Shown: positions 9,101-17,321, numbered from the stretch's first letter. The stretch: DNA of 37,047 nt from an uncultured Oscillospiraceae bacterium (GCA_934636305.1 CAKUAM010000013.1:1-37047), one strand, 5' to 3'. A program made the numbers and translations. The notes: a model not told the origin generated them from the letters alone.

Positions 9101-9577
9101 ATGATCGTCATGACTGCAAAGGTCCCCAAAAGAAAGCTGCTGCTTCTCGTGCTTGTCATCGCGGCAGCGGCACTGATTCTAACGCTCTGCCTGCGCGGGG
9201 CAGACAAAACACCCGGCGACGCGCAACAGACACCCTCGGCCAGTCAGGGCGAGACAAACGACGCGCGCGTCGCCTTCCTCGCCTCCTATGGCTGGCAGGT
9301 CGAGCAGCAGCCCATACAGACGCAGACCGTCCGCGTGCCCGAGGAGCCGGGTGAGGTGTTCCTGCGCTATAATGCGCTGCAGAAATCGCAAGGCTATGAC
9401 CTTCTGCAATACAGCGGCGAAGAGCTGACACGCTACGTCTACCGGCTCACCAACTATCCGGACACCAGCAGCACCTATTACGCAACGCTGCTGGTCAAGG
9501 ACGGGCAGATTGTCGGCGCAGATATCGCCTCAAGCGCCAAAACCGGCGTCATGCACGGCCTGACTATGCCGGAATAG
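9101..9577 (+). CDS. DUF4830-like membrane-anchored protein of unknown function
   Basis: I start this 158-residue protein at the ATG at 9101, with GGAGG 9 bases upstream (9087-9091); the frame is open to 8951 but without a comparable site. It has a basic N-terminus, one membrane segment (about 11-30), a short Ser/Gln/Thr linker and an outside domain (about 52-158) with conserved-looking FLASYGWQVE, YNALQKSQGYDL and YRLTNYPD stretches. This pattern resembles the DUF4830 family seen in Clostridia. No catalytic motif is visible and the role is unknown. Confidence 0.75.
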   Translation: MIVMTAKVPKRKLLLLVLVIAAAALILTLCLRGADKTPGDAQQTPSASQGETNDARVAFLASYGWQVEQQPIQTQTVRVPEEPGEVFLRYNALQKSQGYDLLQYSGEELTRYVYRLTNYPDTSSTYYATLLVKDGQIVGADIASSAKTGVMHGLTMPE

Positions 9578-9582
9578 CCGCG

Positions 9583-10074
9583 CTACATCCAGATAGGCAC
9601 AATCTCAATTCCCTGCCGTCTGGCAGCCGCAATGGTTGAGGCCGTGCCCCCGCGCGTGCCGTCAAACACCGTAATCAGCAGCTGTGCGCGCCGCAGCATC
9701 TCCCGGTTCCGCCGGAGCATGCAGCCGTCTGAATATGCGCTCTCCAGCGTCTCGGCCCCGTCGCACCGCGCAAGCAGCGCCCGGTAGCGCAGCTGCTCTG
9801 CCTCCGGCCAGCCATCCGGCTGCGACGGGCACGGGATGAGCGCTATCAGCTGCGATCGTGGTGCGGCGCCGCTGTCGCGCAGCTGCAGCACTGCCTCTGC
9901 AAAGTACTGGTCGCAGCCGCGGGCCATTCCGCAAAGAAACGTCTCAAAGCCGCGGCGATAGACCTCCAGCACCGTCTGATGAAGCTTCATCTTGAGCGCG
10001 GCGCAGCGTGCGTCGTCCTCGCGTATCCCCCACGGCAGGTGCTGCGGCCGGTGGCCGGTAAAGGCGCAGACCAA
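9583..10074 (-). CDS. SLOG-superfamily (DUF1273/YpsA-like) protein
   Basis: The protein begins with FTGHRPQHLPWG, the hallmark of the DUF1273/YpsA branch of the SLOG nucleotide-binding superfamily, and has a Rossmann-like core ending in VFDGTRGGTASTIAAARRQG. I take a TTG start at 10074 because AAGGAGG lies 8 bases upstream (10089-10083); an open frame reaches 10185 but would cover the promoter pair at 10102-10152. From the TTG the length is 163 residues. SLOG proteins are thought to bind or process nucleotide-derived ligands; its own ligand is unknown. It is transcribed divergently from the riboflavin transporter gene. Confidence 0.8.
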   Translation of the reverse strand: MVCAFTGHRPQHLPWGIREDDARCAALKMKLHQTVLEVYRRGFETFLCGMARGCDQYFAEAVLQLRDSGAAPRSQLIALIPCPSQPDGWPEAEQLRYRALLARCDGAETLESAYSDGCMLRRNREMLRRAQLLITVFDGTRGGTASTIAAARRQGIEIVPIWM

Positions 10075-10101
10075 GGCGCATCCCTCCTTGTAATTTTTCA
10101 C

Positions 10102-10130
10102 AGTATAGCAGAAAAACTTTCTCTTTACAA
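10102..10130 (-). promoter_or_regulatory. Promoter for the SLOG gene
   Basis: On the minus strand TTGTAA (10130-10125), a 17-base spacer and TATACT (10107-10102) are followed by the AAGGAGG and TTG start of the SLOG gene. Its -35 hexamer shares bases with the -35 of the opposite promoter. Confidence 0.65.
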
Positions 10131-10152
10131 GCGGGTTTGCCTGTGCTATGAT
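10124..10152 (+). promoter_or_regulatory. Promoter for the FMN riboswitch and ribU
   Basis: TTTACA (10124-10129), a 17-base spacer and TATGAT (10147-10152) place a start of transcription about 55 bases before the riboswitch. The -35 overlaps that of the divergent SLOG promoter. Confidence 0.68.
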
Positions 10153-10212
10153 GGCGTCGCAGTCGGCGCTGACATGTTTTATCATTATAAGCAGCTGGCC
10201 GCCACAATGGAA

Positions 10213-10335
10213 TATTCTTCAGGGCAGGGTGAGATTCCCGACCGGCGGTGAGGCGCCACATGGCGTGCAGTCCGCGAGCGAAAGCTGAACCGGTGTGATT
10301 CCGGTACCGACAGTACAGTCTGGATGGAAGAAGAA
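10213..10335 (+). ncRNA. FMN riboswitch (RFN element)
   Basis: The stretch contains the conserved RFN blocks: AGGGCAGGGTGAGATTCCC, GACCGGCGGT, GTCCGCGAGCG, GAACCGGTGTGATTCCGGTA and CGACAGTACAGTCTGGATGG. It folds around FMN and controls the downstream gene. A terminator hairpin at 10403-10424 lies between it and ribU, which fits control by premature termination when FMN is plentiful. Confidence 0.96.
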
Positions 10336-10402
10336 GCAAGCTGCGCAGCAGCAGCAGCACATTGCTCCGGCCGCAGACGCCGGGCATTGTCCTTTGTCCT
10401 TG

Positions 10403-10434
10403 CACCTGAAGAAGCTTTCAGGTGTATTTTTTAT
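10403..10434 (+). terminator. Riboswitch-controlled terminator ahead of ribU
   Basis: The stem CACCTGAA (10403-10410) pairs with TTCAGGTG (10417-10424) across a 6-base loop and is followed by TATTTTTTATT. It sits between the FMN aptamer and the ribU start, the expected position for the off-state terminator. Confidence 0.85.
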
Positions 10435-10451
10435 TGCAAAGGATGGTTCCC

Positions 10452-11189
10452 ATGAAAACACTCGTCTCCGCTGTCGCTGAAAATCTGGAATTTGTGCTCA
10501 TCTGCCTGGCCATCACGGCGGCAATTGTCGTGCTGGCCGTCGTGAGCGAGCGCCTTGTCATGCAGCGCCGCCACCGGCTGAACACCGCCCACACCATCAC
10601 CTCCATCGCCATGTTCTCTGCGCTGGCGGGCGTGCTGATGGTCATTGAGCTGCCGCTGTTTTTTGCACCGTCCTTTTATAAGCTGGATCTCAGTGAGCTT
10701 CCGGTTCTCATCTGCGCGTTCTATCTCGGACCGGTGTCCGGCGTGGTCTGCGAATTTCTGAAGGTGCTCATCAAGCTTCTTCTCAAGGGTACCAGCACCG
10801 CGTTCGTCGGCGACTTTGCAAACTTCCTTGTCGGCTGCTCGTTTGTGCTGCCCGCCTCCATCCTCTATCAGAAGCTTCTGAGCAAAAAGGGCGCGCTCAT
10901 CTCCCTCGGCGTCGGCACAGGGATCATGACCGTATTCGGCAGCCTGTTCAACGCCTGGTTCCTCCTGCCCCGCTTCGCCGTTATGTATGGCCTTCCAATG
11001 GACGCAATCATCGGGATGGGCACGCAGGTCAACAGCGCCATCACCAGCGTTTCCACCCTTGTTCTGTTCGCAGTTGTTCCGTTTAACCTTGTGAAGGGCG
11101 TGCTGGTGTCTGCGCTGACCTTCCTGCTCTACAAGCGTGTGGAAAAGGTCTTTTTCCGCCGTATGACAAAGAGCGCGAAATCTTCATAA
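10452..11189 (+). CDS. ribU: Riboflavin ECF transporter S component RibU
   Basis: RibU binds riboflavin in the membrane and works with the shared ECF energy module, which is not in this window. The 245-residue protein has a hydrophobic multi-helix core with the substrate-side pattern LPLFFAPSFYKLDLSELPVLICAFYLGP typical of RibU, and an extra N-terminal helix of about 45 residues compared with the shortest family members. The start at 10452 follows AAAGGA by 8 bases; a GTG at 10422 lies inside the terminator and is unlikely. The FMN riboswitch upstream supports the substrate. Confidence 0.9.
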   Translation: MKTLVSAVAENLEFVLICLAITAAIVVLAVVSERLVMQRRHRLNTAHTITSIAMFSALAGVLMVIELPLFFAPSFYKLDLSELPVLICAFYLGPVSGVVCEFLKVLIKLLLKGTSTAFVGDFANFLVGCSFVLPASILYQKLLSKKGALISLGVGTGIMTVFGSLFNAWFLLPRFAVMYGLPMDAIIGMGTQVNSAITSVSTLVLFAVVPFNLVKGVLVSALTFLLYKRVEKVFFRRMTKSAKSS

Positions 11190-11207
11190 TTCTTTAACAT
11201 TCTTCGG

Positions 11208-11236
11208 TTGCATTTTTTTCGGTTTTACGGTAATAT
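11208..11236 (+). promoter_or_regulatory. Likely promoter for the YjdF/PAP2 gene pair
   Basis: TTGCAT (11208-11213), a 17-base spacer and TAATAT (11231-11236) lie in the AT-rich gap upstream of the start at 11270, which has an AAGGAGAG ribosome binding site. Confidence 0.55.
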
Positions 11237-11269
11237 TTTCTTTAATAAAAAAGGAGAGATTACCGCTTC

Positions 11270-12124
11270 ATGAAGAAAAGAGAACCCGGACCTCCCAAGC
11301 GCCTACAGCTGAAGGAAGAAATCCGGAAAAAGCCCATCGTGGCAGCCGTCTACTTTGTTCTGCGTCTGATCGTTCTCGCGACGCTTGTTTCGTCCATCCT
11401 GCGCGGTGAATACGAAAATGCGTTCATCTGTCTGCTGGTGCTGTTTCTGTTCCTGCTGCCGATGTTTGTGCAGAAGAACTTCGGTATCGAGCTGCCCTCC
11501 ACACTGGAGATCATCATCCTGGTTTTTATTTTCGCGTCGGAGATTCTTGGTGAACTGGCGTGCTTCTTTATCACGTATCCCAACTGGGATTCGATTCTGC
11601 ACACAACAACCGGCTTTCTCTGCGCGGCCGTCGGCTTCTCGCTGATTGACATCCTCAACCGCAACTCCAAAATCAAATTTGTGCTTTCCCCGTTCTATGT
11701 CGCGCTGGCTGCGTTCTGCTTCTCTATGACGGTCGGCGTTCTGTGGGAATTTTTTGAGTTTGGTATGGATCGCCTGTTCCATATGGACATGCAGAAGGAT
11801 ACCATTGTGCACACCATTTCCTCTGTCATGCTCGATCCCACCAACAAAAATATCCCCATCACCATCGACAACATCACCTCCGTTGCCGTCAACGGCAAGG
11901 ATCTGGGCTTCAACGGCTATCTTGATATCGGCCTGTACGACACCATGGAGGATCTGTTTGTCAACTTCATCGGTGCGGTTGTTTTCAGCGTATTCGGCTA
12001 TTTCTACATCAAAAAGCGTGGCCAGGGCCGCATCGCCAGGGCATTCATCCCCACCATCACCGAAAAAGAGGATCAGGAGCATGGACAAGCATCAGAACCG
12101 GAAGCTGAAGATCGGAACGGCTGA
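11270..12124 (+). CDS. YjdF-like (DUF2238-type) membrane protein
   Basis: The 284-residue protein has six or more membrane segments between about residues 22 and 250 and conserved-looking polar motifs inside the membrane part: YPNWDSILHTTTGFLC and GVLWEFFEFGMD, plus DTMEDLFVNFIGA. These resemble the E. coli YjdF/DUF2238 family, whose function is not known. The C-terminus is charged and overlaps the next gene by 44 bases, so the two are probably translated from one message. Confidence 0.75.
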   Translation: MKKREPGPPKRLQLKEEIRKKPIVAAVYFVLRLIVLATLVSSILRGEYENAFICLLVLFLFLLPMFVQKNFGIELPSTLEIIILVFIFASEILGELACFFITYPNWDSILHTTTGFLCAAVGFSLIDILNRNSKIKFVLSPFYVALAAFCFSMTVGVLWEFFEFGMDRLFHMDMQKDTIVHTISSVMLDPTNKNIPITIDNITSVAVNGKDLGFNGYLDIGLYDTMEDLFVNFIGAVVFSVFGYFYIKKRGQGRIARAFIPTITEKEDQEHGQASEPEAEDRNG

Positions 12125-12743
12125 CAACTACCGTCATGCCTGGTATCTGCTGATCTGGATTGTTTACTTTATTTTATATTATGCGGCGGAGCATCTGATT
12201 ACGGATACCTACTGGGTCTCTTATCTGCCGCTGGACGACAAGATTCCCTTCTGCAGATTTTTTATCATCCCCTACTGCATCTGGCATCCGCTGCTGTTTG
12301 CCATGACCGTTTACCTGTTTTTCCATGACGTGCCGGCGTTCAAGCGCTTCATGGTCTATATCGGCCTTGGCTTTGGCATGTCGATGGTTTTCTGCCTGCT
12401 GTTTCCAAACGGTCAGGATCTGCGCCCGGCGAGCTTTGACCAGAAGGATTTCTTCACATGGCTGATCGGGCGGATCTACGCCGCCGACACCAATACCAAC
12501 GTGCTGCCGAGCATGCATGTCATTGGCTGCGCGGCGCTGATTCTGGCCTGCTTTGACTCTGCACCGCTGCGGCGGCACCATCTGCACTGGGTCATGCTGC
12601 TGCTTGGCATTCTCATCTGCATGTCCACCGTCTTGGTCAAGCAGCATTCCATCCTGGATGTTTTTGTCGCCATTCCGCTGAGCGCAGTTCTTTATTTTAT
12701 TGTATATTTCCGCGCTTTCCGCCGCAACCGGCAAAGCACCTGA
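12081..12743 (+). CDS. PAP2-superfamily membrane protein (lipid phosphatase-like)
   Basis: I start the protein at the ATG at 12081, just after an AGGAGC site, giving 220 residues; the frame is open further upstream only as an overlap with the YjdF-like gene. There are about five or six membrane helices. The motifs LPSMHVIG and KQHSILD match the second and third PAP2 signature regions, with the catalytic-type His in each and an Asp four residues after the second. A lipid phosphatase or phosphotransferase role is likely by family; the substrate is unknown. The overlap with the upstream gene suggests the two act together. Confidence 0.78.
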   Translation: MDKHQNRKLKIGTADNYRHAWYLLIWIVYFILYYAAEHLITDTYWVSYLPLDDKIPFCRFFIIPYCIWHPLLFAMTVYLFFHDVPAFKRFMVYIGLGFGMSMVFCLLFPNGQDLRPASFDQKDFFTWLIGRIYAADTNTNVLPSMHVIGCAALILACFDSAPLRRHHLHWVMLLLGILICMSTVLVKQHSILDVFVAIPLSAVLYFIVYFRAFRRNRQST

Positions 12744-12746
12744 CCC

Positions 12747-12777
12747 ATGGAGCAGCTGCACATTGCAGCTGCTCCAT
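12747..12777 (+). terminator. Strong hairpin after the PAP2 gene
   Basis: A perfect 14-bp stem (ATGGAGCAGCTGCA at 12747-12760 and its complement at 12764-12777, loop CAT) begins three bases after the PAP2 stop codon. It has no long T tract, so it may stop transcription weakly or protect the message end. Confidence 0.55.
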
Positions 12778-12795
12778 TTCATCCCAACCAGCTGT

Positions 12796-13450
12796 GTCTC
12801 CGACGGCCATATCTTTTCCCGTGCGTGGGAAAAGATATGGAAGAAAAGGACGCTGGGGAACGGTTGGTGCATCCTGCATCTGAGTTTTGGCAAGAACCAG
12901 ATATGACAGTGCGCATATCGCTCCAACACACCTCACCGGAGTCTGACTACGCGCCGCCCGTCATATCGGAATCAAATAGGATGGTAGTTACGGTTCCATT
13001 CCTGCAGCAAATCCATTCTGCAGATAAAATTTGTTCCACAGTACGGATTCGCATTGGACTTTCGACCCGCGCGGGAAAGATCCAAGAAAACCGAAGCGGT
13101 TTCTGCGATGCAGACCCAGCCTGCGGTCTGCATCGCAAGAGGAGGAACAAAGCGCCAGAATAAGAAGTCTTGCTGCGCAAGGCTTCGTTTCGTAAGCTTT
13201 GATTCCGACGAGGGTCCGGGGGAAATCGGAATCCCCCGGTCTCCAAACTGCAAACCAGCAAAGCGTTTGCAGTTTGGAAAGGAAGAAGCGGACACAGAGG
13301 ATAAGAGACGTCGTTTACGGCGGCTCGTTCCGTCGTGGTCGTTTCTGACGCGCCATACTTTCTTTCTCGGAGAAGCGAGAAAGAAAGTATGATCCGTTCT
13401 TCATCCATCTTCTGCAAATATGGGAAAGAAAAGATAGGGCCGTCGGAGAC
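12796..13450. repeat. Hairpin-rich non-coding element with terminal inverted repeats (MITE-like)
   Basis: The ends are GTCTCCGACGGCC (12796-12808) and its exact complement (13438-13450). The match continues inward through TATCTTTTC with one mismatch, about 23 bp in all. Inside are further perfect hairpins: 14 bp at 12807-12840, 13 bp at 13104-13137, 14 bp at 13242-13278 and 16 bp at 13354-13391. At 13201-13239 two stems (GATTCCGA/TCGGAATC and CCGGGGG/CCCCCGG) interleave. No convincing gene lies in the 892-base gap from 12744 to 13635. It looks like a non-autonomous repeat or structured intergenic element; I see no target-site duplication with certainty. Confidence 0.55.
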
Positions 13451-13575
13451 TGAACAGAGTCAAAACTTTCAGAACTGTCCCGTCCGATGCTGCCCGCTTT
13501 TGATGCACTGCCGGAGGCAAAGGATGGGGGTATTCCCCCATTTTTTATATTTTGTCTGATTTCATCGTTTTTTTC

Positions 13576-13604
13576 TTGACTTCCGCTGGAAAGCGTGAGA
13601 TAGT
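13576..13604 (+). promoter_or_regulatory. Likely promoter for mntP
   Basis: TTGACT (13576-13581), a 17-base spacer and GATAGT (13599-13604) lie about 30 bases before the mntP start. No yybP-ykoY manganese riboswitch pattern is visible in this short leader. Confidence 0.5.
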
Positions 13605-13635
13605 GTAAAAACATTTCGTAAAGGACTGTGATGAT

Positions 13636-14205
13636 ATGGGAATTTTGGAGACCTTGCTGATTGGCATCGGTCTGTCCATGGATGCCTTTGCTGTGTCCAT
13701 CTGTAAGGGCCTTTCCACCAAAAAGCTGCAGCTGCGTCACTATCTGATTATCGGCGCATGGTTCGGCGGCTTTCAGGCGCTTATGCCGACCATCGGCTAT
13801 TTCCTCGGCTCGACCTTCGAGCAGTACATCACCGCCTTTGATCACTGGGTTGCTTTCATTCTCCTTGGCGCAATCGGCGCCAGCATGATAAAGGAGAGCT
13901 TCTGCAAAGAAGAATCCGAGGGCAACGACTCCTTCCGCTTCAAGACCATGCTCCTGCTGGCCCTCGCGACCAGCATTGACGCGCTGGCCGTCGGCATCAC
14001 CTTTGCCCTGCTGCCGGATGTAAATGTCCCGCTGGCTGTGACGCTGATCGGTCTGACGACCTTCATCTGTTCTGCAGCCGGGCTGAAGGTGGGCAATCTG
14101 TTCGGCCTGCGCTACAAGGCCAAGGCAGAGCTCGCCGGCGGTATCATTCTGATCCTCATTGGCCTGAAGATTCTGCTGGAGCACCTGGGTGTCATCAGCT
14201 TCTGA
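13636..14205 (+). CDS. mntP: Manganese efflux pump MntP
   Basis: MntP exports Mn(II) across the membrane. The 189-residue protein has six membrane helices arranged as two similar halves, each with the family motif containing acidic residues in the membrane: [14 protein letters not shown] in the first and [16 protein letters not shown] in the second. Length and spacing match the family. AAAGGA lies about 10 bases before the ATG. Confidence 0.92.
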   Translation: MGILETLLIGIGLSMDAFAVSICKGLSTKKLQLRHYLIIGAWFGGFQALMPTIGYFLGSTFEQYITAFDHWVAFILLGAIGASMIKESFCKEESEGNDSFRFKTMLLLALATSIDALAVGITFALLPDVNVPLAVTLIGLTTFICSAAGLKVGNLFGLRYKAKAELAGGIILILIGLKILLEHLGVISF

Positions 14206-14267
14206 GAAATTTGCCGCTGGCTGCTGCCGGCGGCTTTGAACTGTCAAAGAAAGGACGTAACAGAACC

Positions 14268-15437
14268 ATGATCGAACGCAAATTTCAAGAGCTGACGCTC
14301 TCTCAGCTCGGCTTTGGCATGATGCGCCTGCCGCAGTGCGCAGACGGCTCCATCGACGAGGCGCAGGTCGCCCGGATGATCGACTGCGCCATCGCTGCCG
14401 GCGTGAACTATTTTGACACCGCGTGGCCGTACCACGGCGGTCACTCCGAGCTGGTCGCCGGAACGCTTCTTTCCCGCTATCCGCGCGAACGCTACTGCCT
14501 TGCCACAAAGTTCCCCGGCCACCAGATTGCAGACAGCTATGACGTTGCCGCTGTCTTTGAAAAGCAGCTGGAAAAGTGCGGTGTGGAGTATTTTGATTTC
14601 TATCTGCTGCACAACGTCTATGAAAATTCCATCGCCACCTATGAGGACCCGCGCTGGAACATCATCCCGTACCTGCTCGAGCAGAAAAGACGCGGCCGCA
14701 TCCGCCACCTGGGCTTCTCGTCGCACGCATCCGTGCCCGCGCTGGAGCAATTTCTTGCGCGCCACGCCGATGAAATGGAATTTTGCCAGATTGAGCTCAA
14801 CTATCTCGACTGGACGCTGCAGCAGGCAAAGGAGAAATGCGAGCTTCTGAACCGGTACCACATGCCGATCTGGGTCATGGAGCCTGTCCGCGGCGGCAAG
14901 CTTGCCAATCTCCCGGCGGACGCTGCCGCGCAGCTGCATGCGCTTCGCCCGGACGCCTCCACCGCTTCGTGGGCGTTCCGGTTCCTGCAGCAGCTGCCCG
15001 GCGTGACCATGATCCTGAGCGGTATGTCTGACATGGCGCAGCTGCAGGATAATCTTGCCACCTTCGCCGCACCCGCGCCTCTGTCGCAGCAGGAGACGGC
15101 GCTTCTTCTGCAGATTGCCGAGCAGCTCAAAACTGCCGTGCCCTGCACAGCCTGCCGCTACTGCTGCGAGGGCTGCCCGCAGGGAATCGATATCCCCGCC
15201 ATGCTCCGCACACTTAACGAGGTCCGCATCTGTCCGACAACCAACGCCGTCATGGCCATCGAGGCGCTGCCTGCCCAGCAGCAGCCGCAGGCATGTCTTG
15301 GCTGCGGCGCCTGCGCGGCGGTATGCCCACAGAAAATTGACATTCCCGCCTGCATGCAGGAGCTCACCGAGCGGATTGCAAAGATCCCCAGCTGGGCGGA
15401 AATCAGCCGCCAGCGCGCACAGCAGCAGGCAACGTAA
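14268..15437 (+). CDS. Aldo/keto reductase with C-terminal two-cluster ferredoxin-like region
   Basis: The 389-residue protein has an aldo/keto reductase barrel (about 1-285) with the catalytic Asp50 and Tyr55 in YFDTAWPYHGG, Lys81 in ATKF and a His in LLHN. The C-terminal part (about 285-389) carries two Cys-rich motifs, CTACRYCCEGCPQG and CLGCGACAAVCPQ, which should bind [4Fe-4S] clusters. This matches the AKR-ferredoxin fusion family common in anaerobic Firmicutes, whose substrates are mostly unknown. The start at 14268 follows AAAGGA by about 13 bases; a 9-bp hairpin (14213-14234) lies between mntP and this gene. Confidence 0.88.
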   Translation: MIERKFQELTLSQLGFGMMRLPQCADGSIDEAQVARMIDCAIAAGVNYFDTAWPYHGGHSELVAGTLLSRYPRERYCLATKFPGHQIADSYDVAAVFEKQLEKCGVEYFDFYLLHNVYENSIATYEDPRWNIIPYLLEQKRRGRIRHLGFSSHASVPALEQFLARHADEMEFCQIELNYLDWTLQQAKEKCELLNRYHMPIWVMEPVRGGKLANLPADAAAQLHALRPDASTASWAFRFLQQLPGVTMILSGMSDMAQLQDNLATFAAPAPLSQQETALLLQIAEQLKTAVPCTACRYCCEGCPQGIDIPAMLRTLNEVRICPTTNAVMAIEALPAQQQPQACLGCGACAAVCPQKIDIPACMQELTERIAKIPSWAEISRQRAQQQAT

Positions 15438-15464
15438 ATTTTTTGTGAACTCTCGGAATAATGC

Positions 15465-15493
15465 GTGATTTCCTGATTCCGCAGGACTATAAT
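15465..15493 (+). promoter_or_regulatory. Possible promoter for the PlsC-type gene
   Basis: A perfect TATAAT (15488-15493) lies 17 bases after a weak -35 (GTGATT, 15465-15470), about 40 bases upstream of the next gene. Confidence 0.45.
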
Positions 15494-15532
15494 GGGTAGC
15501 GAAAATCAAATGTCGGCAGGTGTTATCGTTTC

Positions 15533-16366
15533 ATGCTCTATGTATTCCTCGCGCTCGGGCTTGTCTCTGGCTGCATTCTGACCTGGCTGAGCTGCGGCTT
15601 TGCCTCCTGGAACGCCCTTTGGCAGGTGCCGGTTTTCTCTCTGGCCGGATTTTTCGCGCTGGTCTTGCTGTTTCTGCTGGTCCTGCTCGTGTCCTGCCTG
15701 TTTGTTGACCCGAAAAAGATCCTTGACCGCCCCAGTAACTATTTCCGGTTCCTGCTCAATGAGTTCTGCCGGATGGCGCTGACGCTCGGCGGTGTGCGTG
15801 TGGTCACGACTGGGTTGGACCGCGTTCCGCACGACTCGCGGTTTCTGCTTGTCAGCAACCATAAATTCGCCTTCGATCCGATCATCTTCTACGCCGCCAT
15901 GCCGTGGGCCGATCTGGCTTTCCTGTCGAAAAAAGAGAATTTCTCCATTTTCCTCGTCGCGCAGATCATGCGCGAGGTGCTTTGTCTGCCGGTTGACCGG
16001 GATAACGACCGGGAATCGCTCAAATCCATCCTGAAGGCCATCTCCTTCATCAAGGATGACAAGGCCTCTATCGCCGTGTTCCCGGAGGGCAAGACAAACA
16101 AGACCGCCGATACGCTTCTGCCGTTCCGCAATGGCGTATTCAAAATTGCGCAGAAGGCCAACGTCCCCATCGTGGTCTGCTCACTGGTCAATTCCCGTGC
16201 GATTCTGAAAAACATGTTCCGCAAGCACACAGACGTCTATCTGGACGTCGTGGACGTTGTCCCCGCCGACGCACTTGCCGGCAAGACAACCATCGAGGTC
16301 GGTGCCGAGATCCACGCAATCATGCAGCGCGGCATTGAGGCCCGTGAAGCCGCCCGAAATTCCTGA
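15533..16366 (+). CDS. PlsC-family 1-acylglycerol-3-phosphate acyltransferase
   Basis: By family this enzyme transfers an acyl chain to lysophosphatidic acid or a related lipid at the membrane. The 277-residue protein has two N-terminal membrane segments (about 3-22 and 33-57), the HX4D catalytic motif (His110 to Asp115 in NHKFAFD) and the FPEGKTNKT motif that binds the glycerol phosphate. Those two motifs give good support for the family; the exact lipid substrate is not shown. Confidence 0.88.
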   Translation: MLYVFLALGLVSGCILTWLSCGFASWNALWQVPVFSLAGFFALVLLFLLVLLVSCLFVDPKKILDRPSNYFRFLLNEFCRMALTLGGVRVVTTGLDRVPHDSRFLLVSNHKFAFDPIIFYAAMPWADLAFLSKKENFSIFLVAQIMREVLCLPVDRDNDRESLKSILKAISFIKDDKASIAVFPEGKTNKTADTLLPFRNGVFKIAQKANVPIVVCSLVNSRAILKNMFRKHTDVYLDVVDVVPADALAGKTTIEVGAEIHAIMQRGIEAREAARNS

Positions 16367-16372
16367 TATACG

Positions 16373-16430
16373 AACCCGGCAGCCTGCGCAGCTCCGCAAT
16401 CGAAGCGCGCCGGCTGCCGGGTTTTTCTTT
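16373..16430 (+). terminator. Rho-independent terminator after the PlsC-type gene
   Basis: AACCCGGCAGCC (16373-16384) pairs with GGCTGCCGGGTT (16412-16423), with further pairing inside the 27-base loop, and is followed by TTTCTTTTTC. Confidence 0.85.
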
Positions 16431-16491
16431 TTCTGCAGCATCAGGGCGCACGATCTGCAAAGCCGCCCCGCCTTTCCGGCATTTAATTTAT

Positions 16492-16528
16492 AAAACCGAC
16501 ATCCATAAAAGATGGATGCCGGTTTTTT
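16492..16528. terminator. Bidirectional terminator between convergent genes
   Basis: AAAACCG-A-CATCCAT (16492-16506) pairs with ATGGATG-C-CGGTTTT (16512-16526) with one mismatch and a 5-base loop. T tracts on both strands let it serve the PlsC-type gene from the left and the DeoR-type gene from the right. Confidence 0.75.
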
Positions 16529-16550
16529 ATGTCCAAAATTCGCCCGTGCC

Positions 16551-17321
16551 TCACAGCACACGAATCACGTTCACACCAACAGACTCCAGCGCGCAGAGAA
16601 TTTCCTCCGCTTCAGAGTCACTTTTCGGCGCATTGGTGATAATCGCATCAATCTCCGAAAAATCAGAAAAAACATACAGGTGGGAAGAGTGCAGCTTTGA
16701 AATGTCCATCAGGACATATTTTTTCTTGGCAGATGCCATGATCGCGCGCTTCGTATCATACTGCAGCGGTGACGACGTTGTGAAGCCTGCGCCAAGCCGA
16801 ATCCCGGACGCACCCATAAATGCAATATCAACCTCAATTTTAGAGAAGAATGCCTGCGTCTCCGGCCCAACGAAGCACATGTGCGTTCCCTGCAGAAGTC
16901 CCCCGCTGCAAATAACCTGATTGTCCGTTTTTGCAAGGATGCAGGCAACATCAATGGAATTGGTCACGATATTCAAGCTGCGCTCGGAAAGTGTCTGCGC
17001 CAGCATCGCTGTCGTACTGCCGGAATCCAGCGCCAGATTGGTATTGTCCTTAACCAGCCCGGCGGCATATTGCGCAATGCTTCTTTTTGCCCGGGAATGA
17101 AAGGTACTGCGCGCGTTATAGGGCAATACATCCTTGTCCGGATCTGCCAGATGAACCTCTCCGCGCGTCCGAAACAGCAGGCCGTTGTTTTCCAAAAAAG
17201 AAATATCCCGGCGCACAGTTGCCGGCGAGGCATCCAATTGATCAATAAGCTCCTGTACGCGCATTGCTTTGCAGTCCTGCAAGATTTCCTGTATCCGTTG
17301 TTGGCGCTGGGATAAAACCAT
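16551..17321 (-). CDS. DeoR-family repressor, likely regulator of the inositol operon
   Basis: The 256-residue protein has an N-terminal winged helix-turn-helix (about 5-57, with LIDQLDASPATVRRDISFLENNG) and a C-terminal DeoR sugar-phosphate-sensor domain (about 75-250, with DSGSTTAMLA and ANT/TNSIDVA segments). It is divergent from the 16-gene operon across a 408-base regulatory gap. IolR of Bacillus also belongs to the DeoR family. Because the proposed pathway here makes no phosphorylated inositol intermediate, its inducer may be unusual, for example the keto-deoxy acid or malyl phosphate; that is a guess. Confidence 0.88.
   Translation of the reverse strand: MVLSQRQQRIQEILQDCKAMRVQELIDQLDASPATVRRDISFLENNGLLFRTRGEVHLADPDKDVLPYNARSTFHSRAKRSIAQYAAGLVKDNTNLALDSGSTTAMLAQTLSERSLNIVTNSIDVACILAKTDNQVICSGGLLQGTHMCFVGPETQAFFSKIEVDIAFMGASGIRLGAGFTTSSPLQYDTKRAIMASAKKKYVLMDISKLHSSHLYVFSDFSEIDAIITNAPKSDSEAEEILCALESVGVNVIRVL

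Noticed and set aside
10075..10185. ATG start at 10185 for the SLOG protein
   Set aside because: It would put two promoters inside the gene, and the TTG at 10074 has a strong ribosome binding site and begins right before the family motif.
10422..10451. GTG start for ribU at 10422
   Set aside because: It lies within the riboswitch terminator stem; the ATG at 10452 has its own AAAGGA site.
12947..13417. 156-residue minus-strand open frame (and plus-strand frames) inside the hairpin-rich element
   Set aside because: The translation is low in recognisable structure, runs through several perfect hairpins and has no good ribosome binding site; better explained as chance openness of a repeat element.
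13559..13635. Manganese (yybP-ykoY) riboswitch before mntP
   Set aside because: The leader after the likely promoter is only about 30 bases and lacks the conserved motif.
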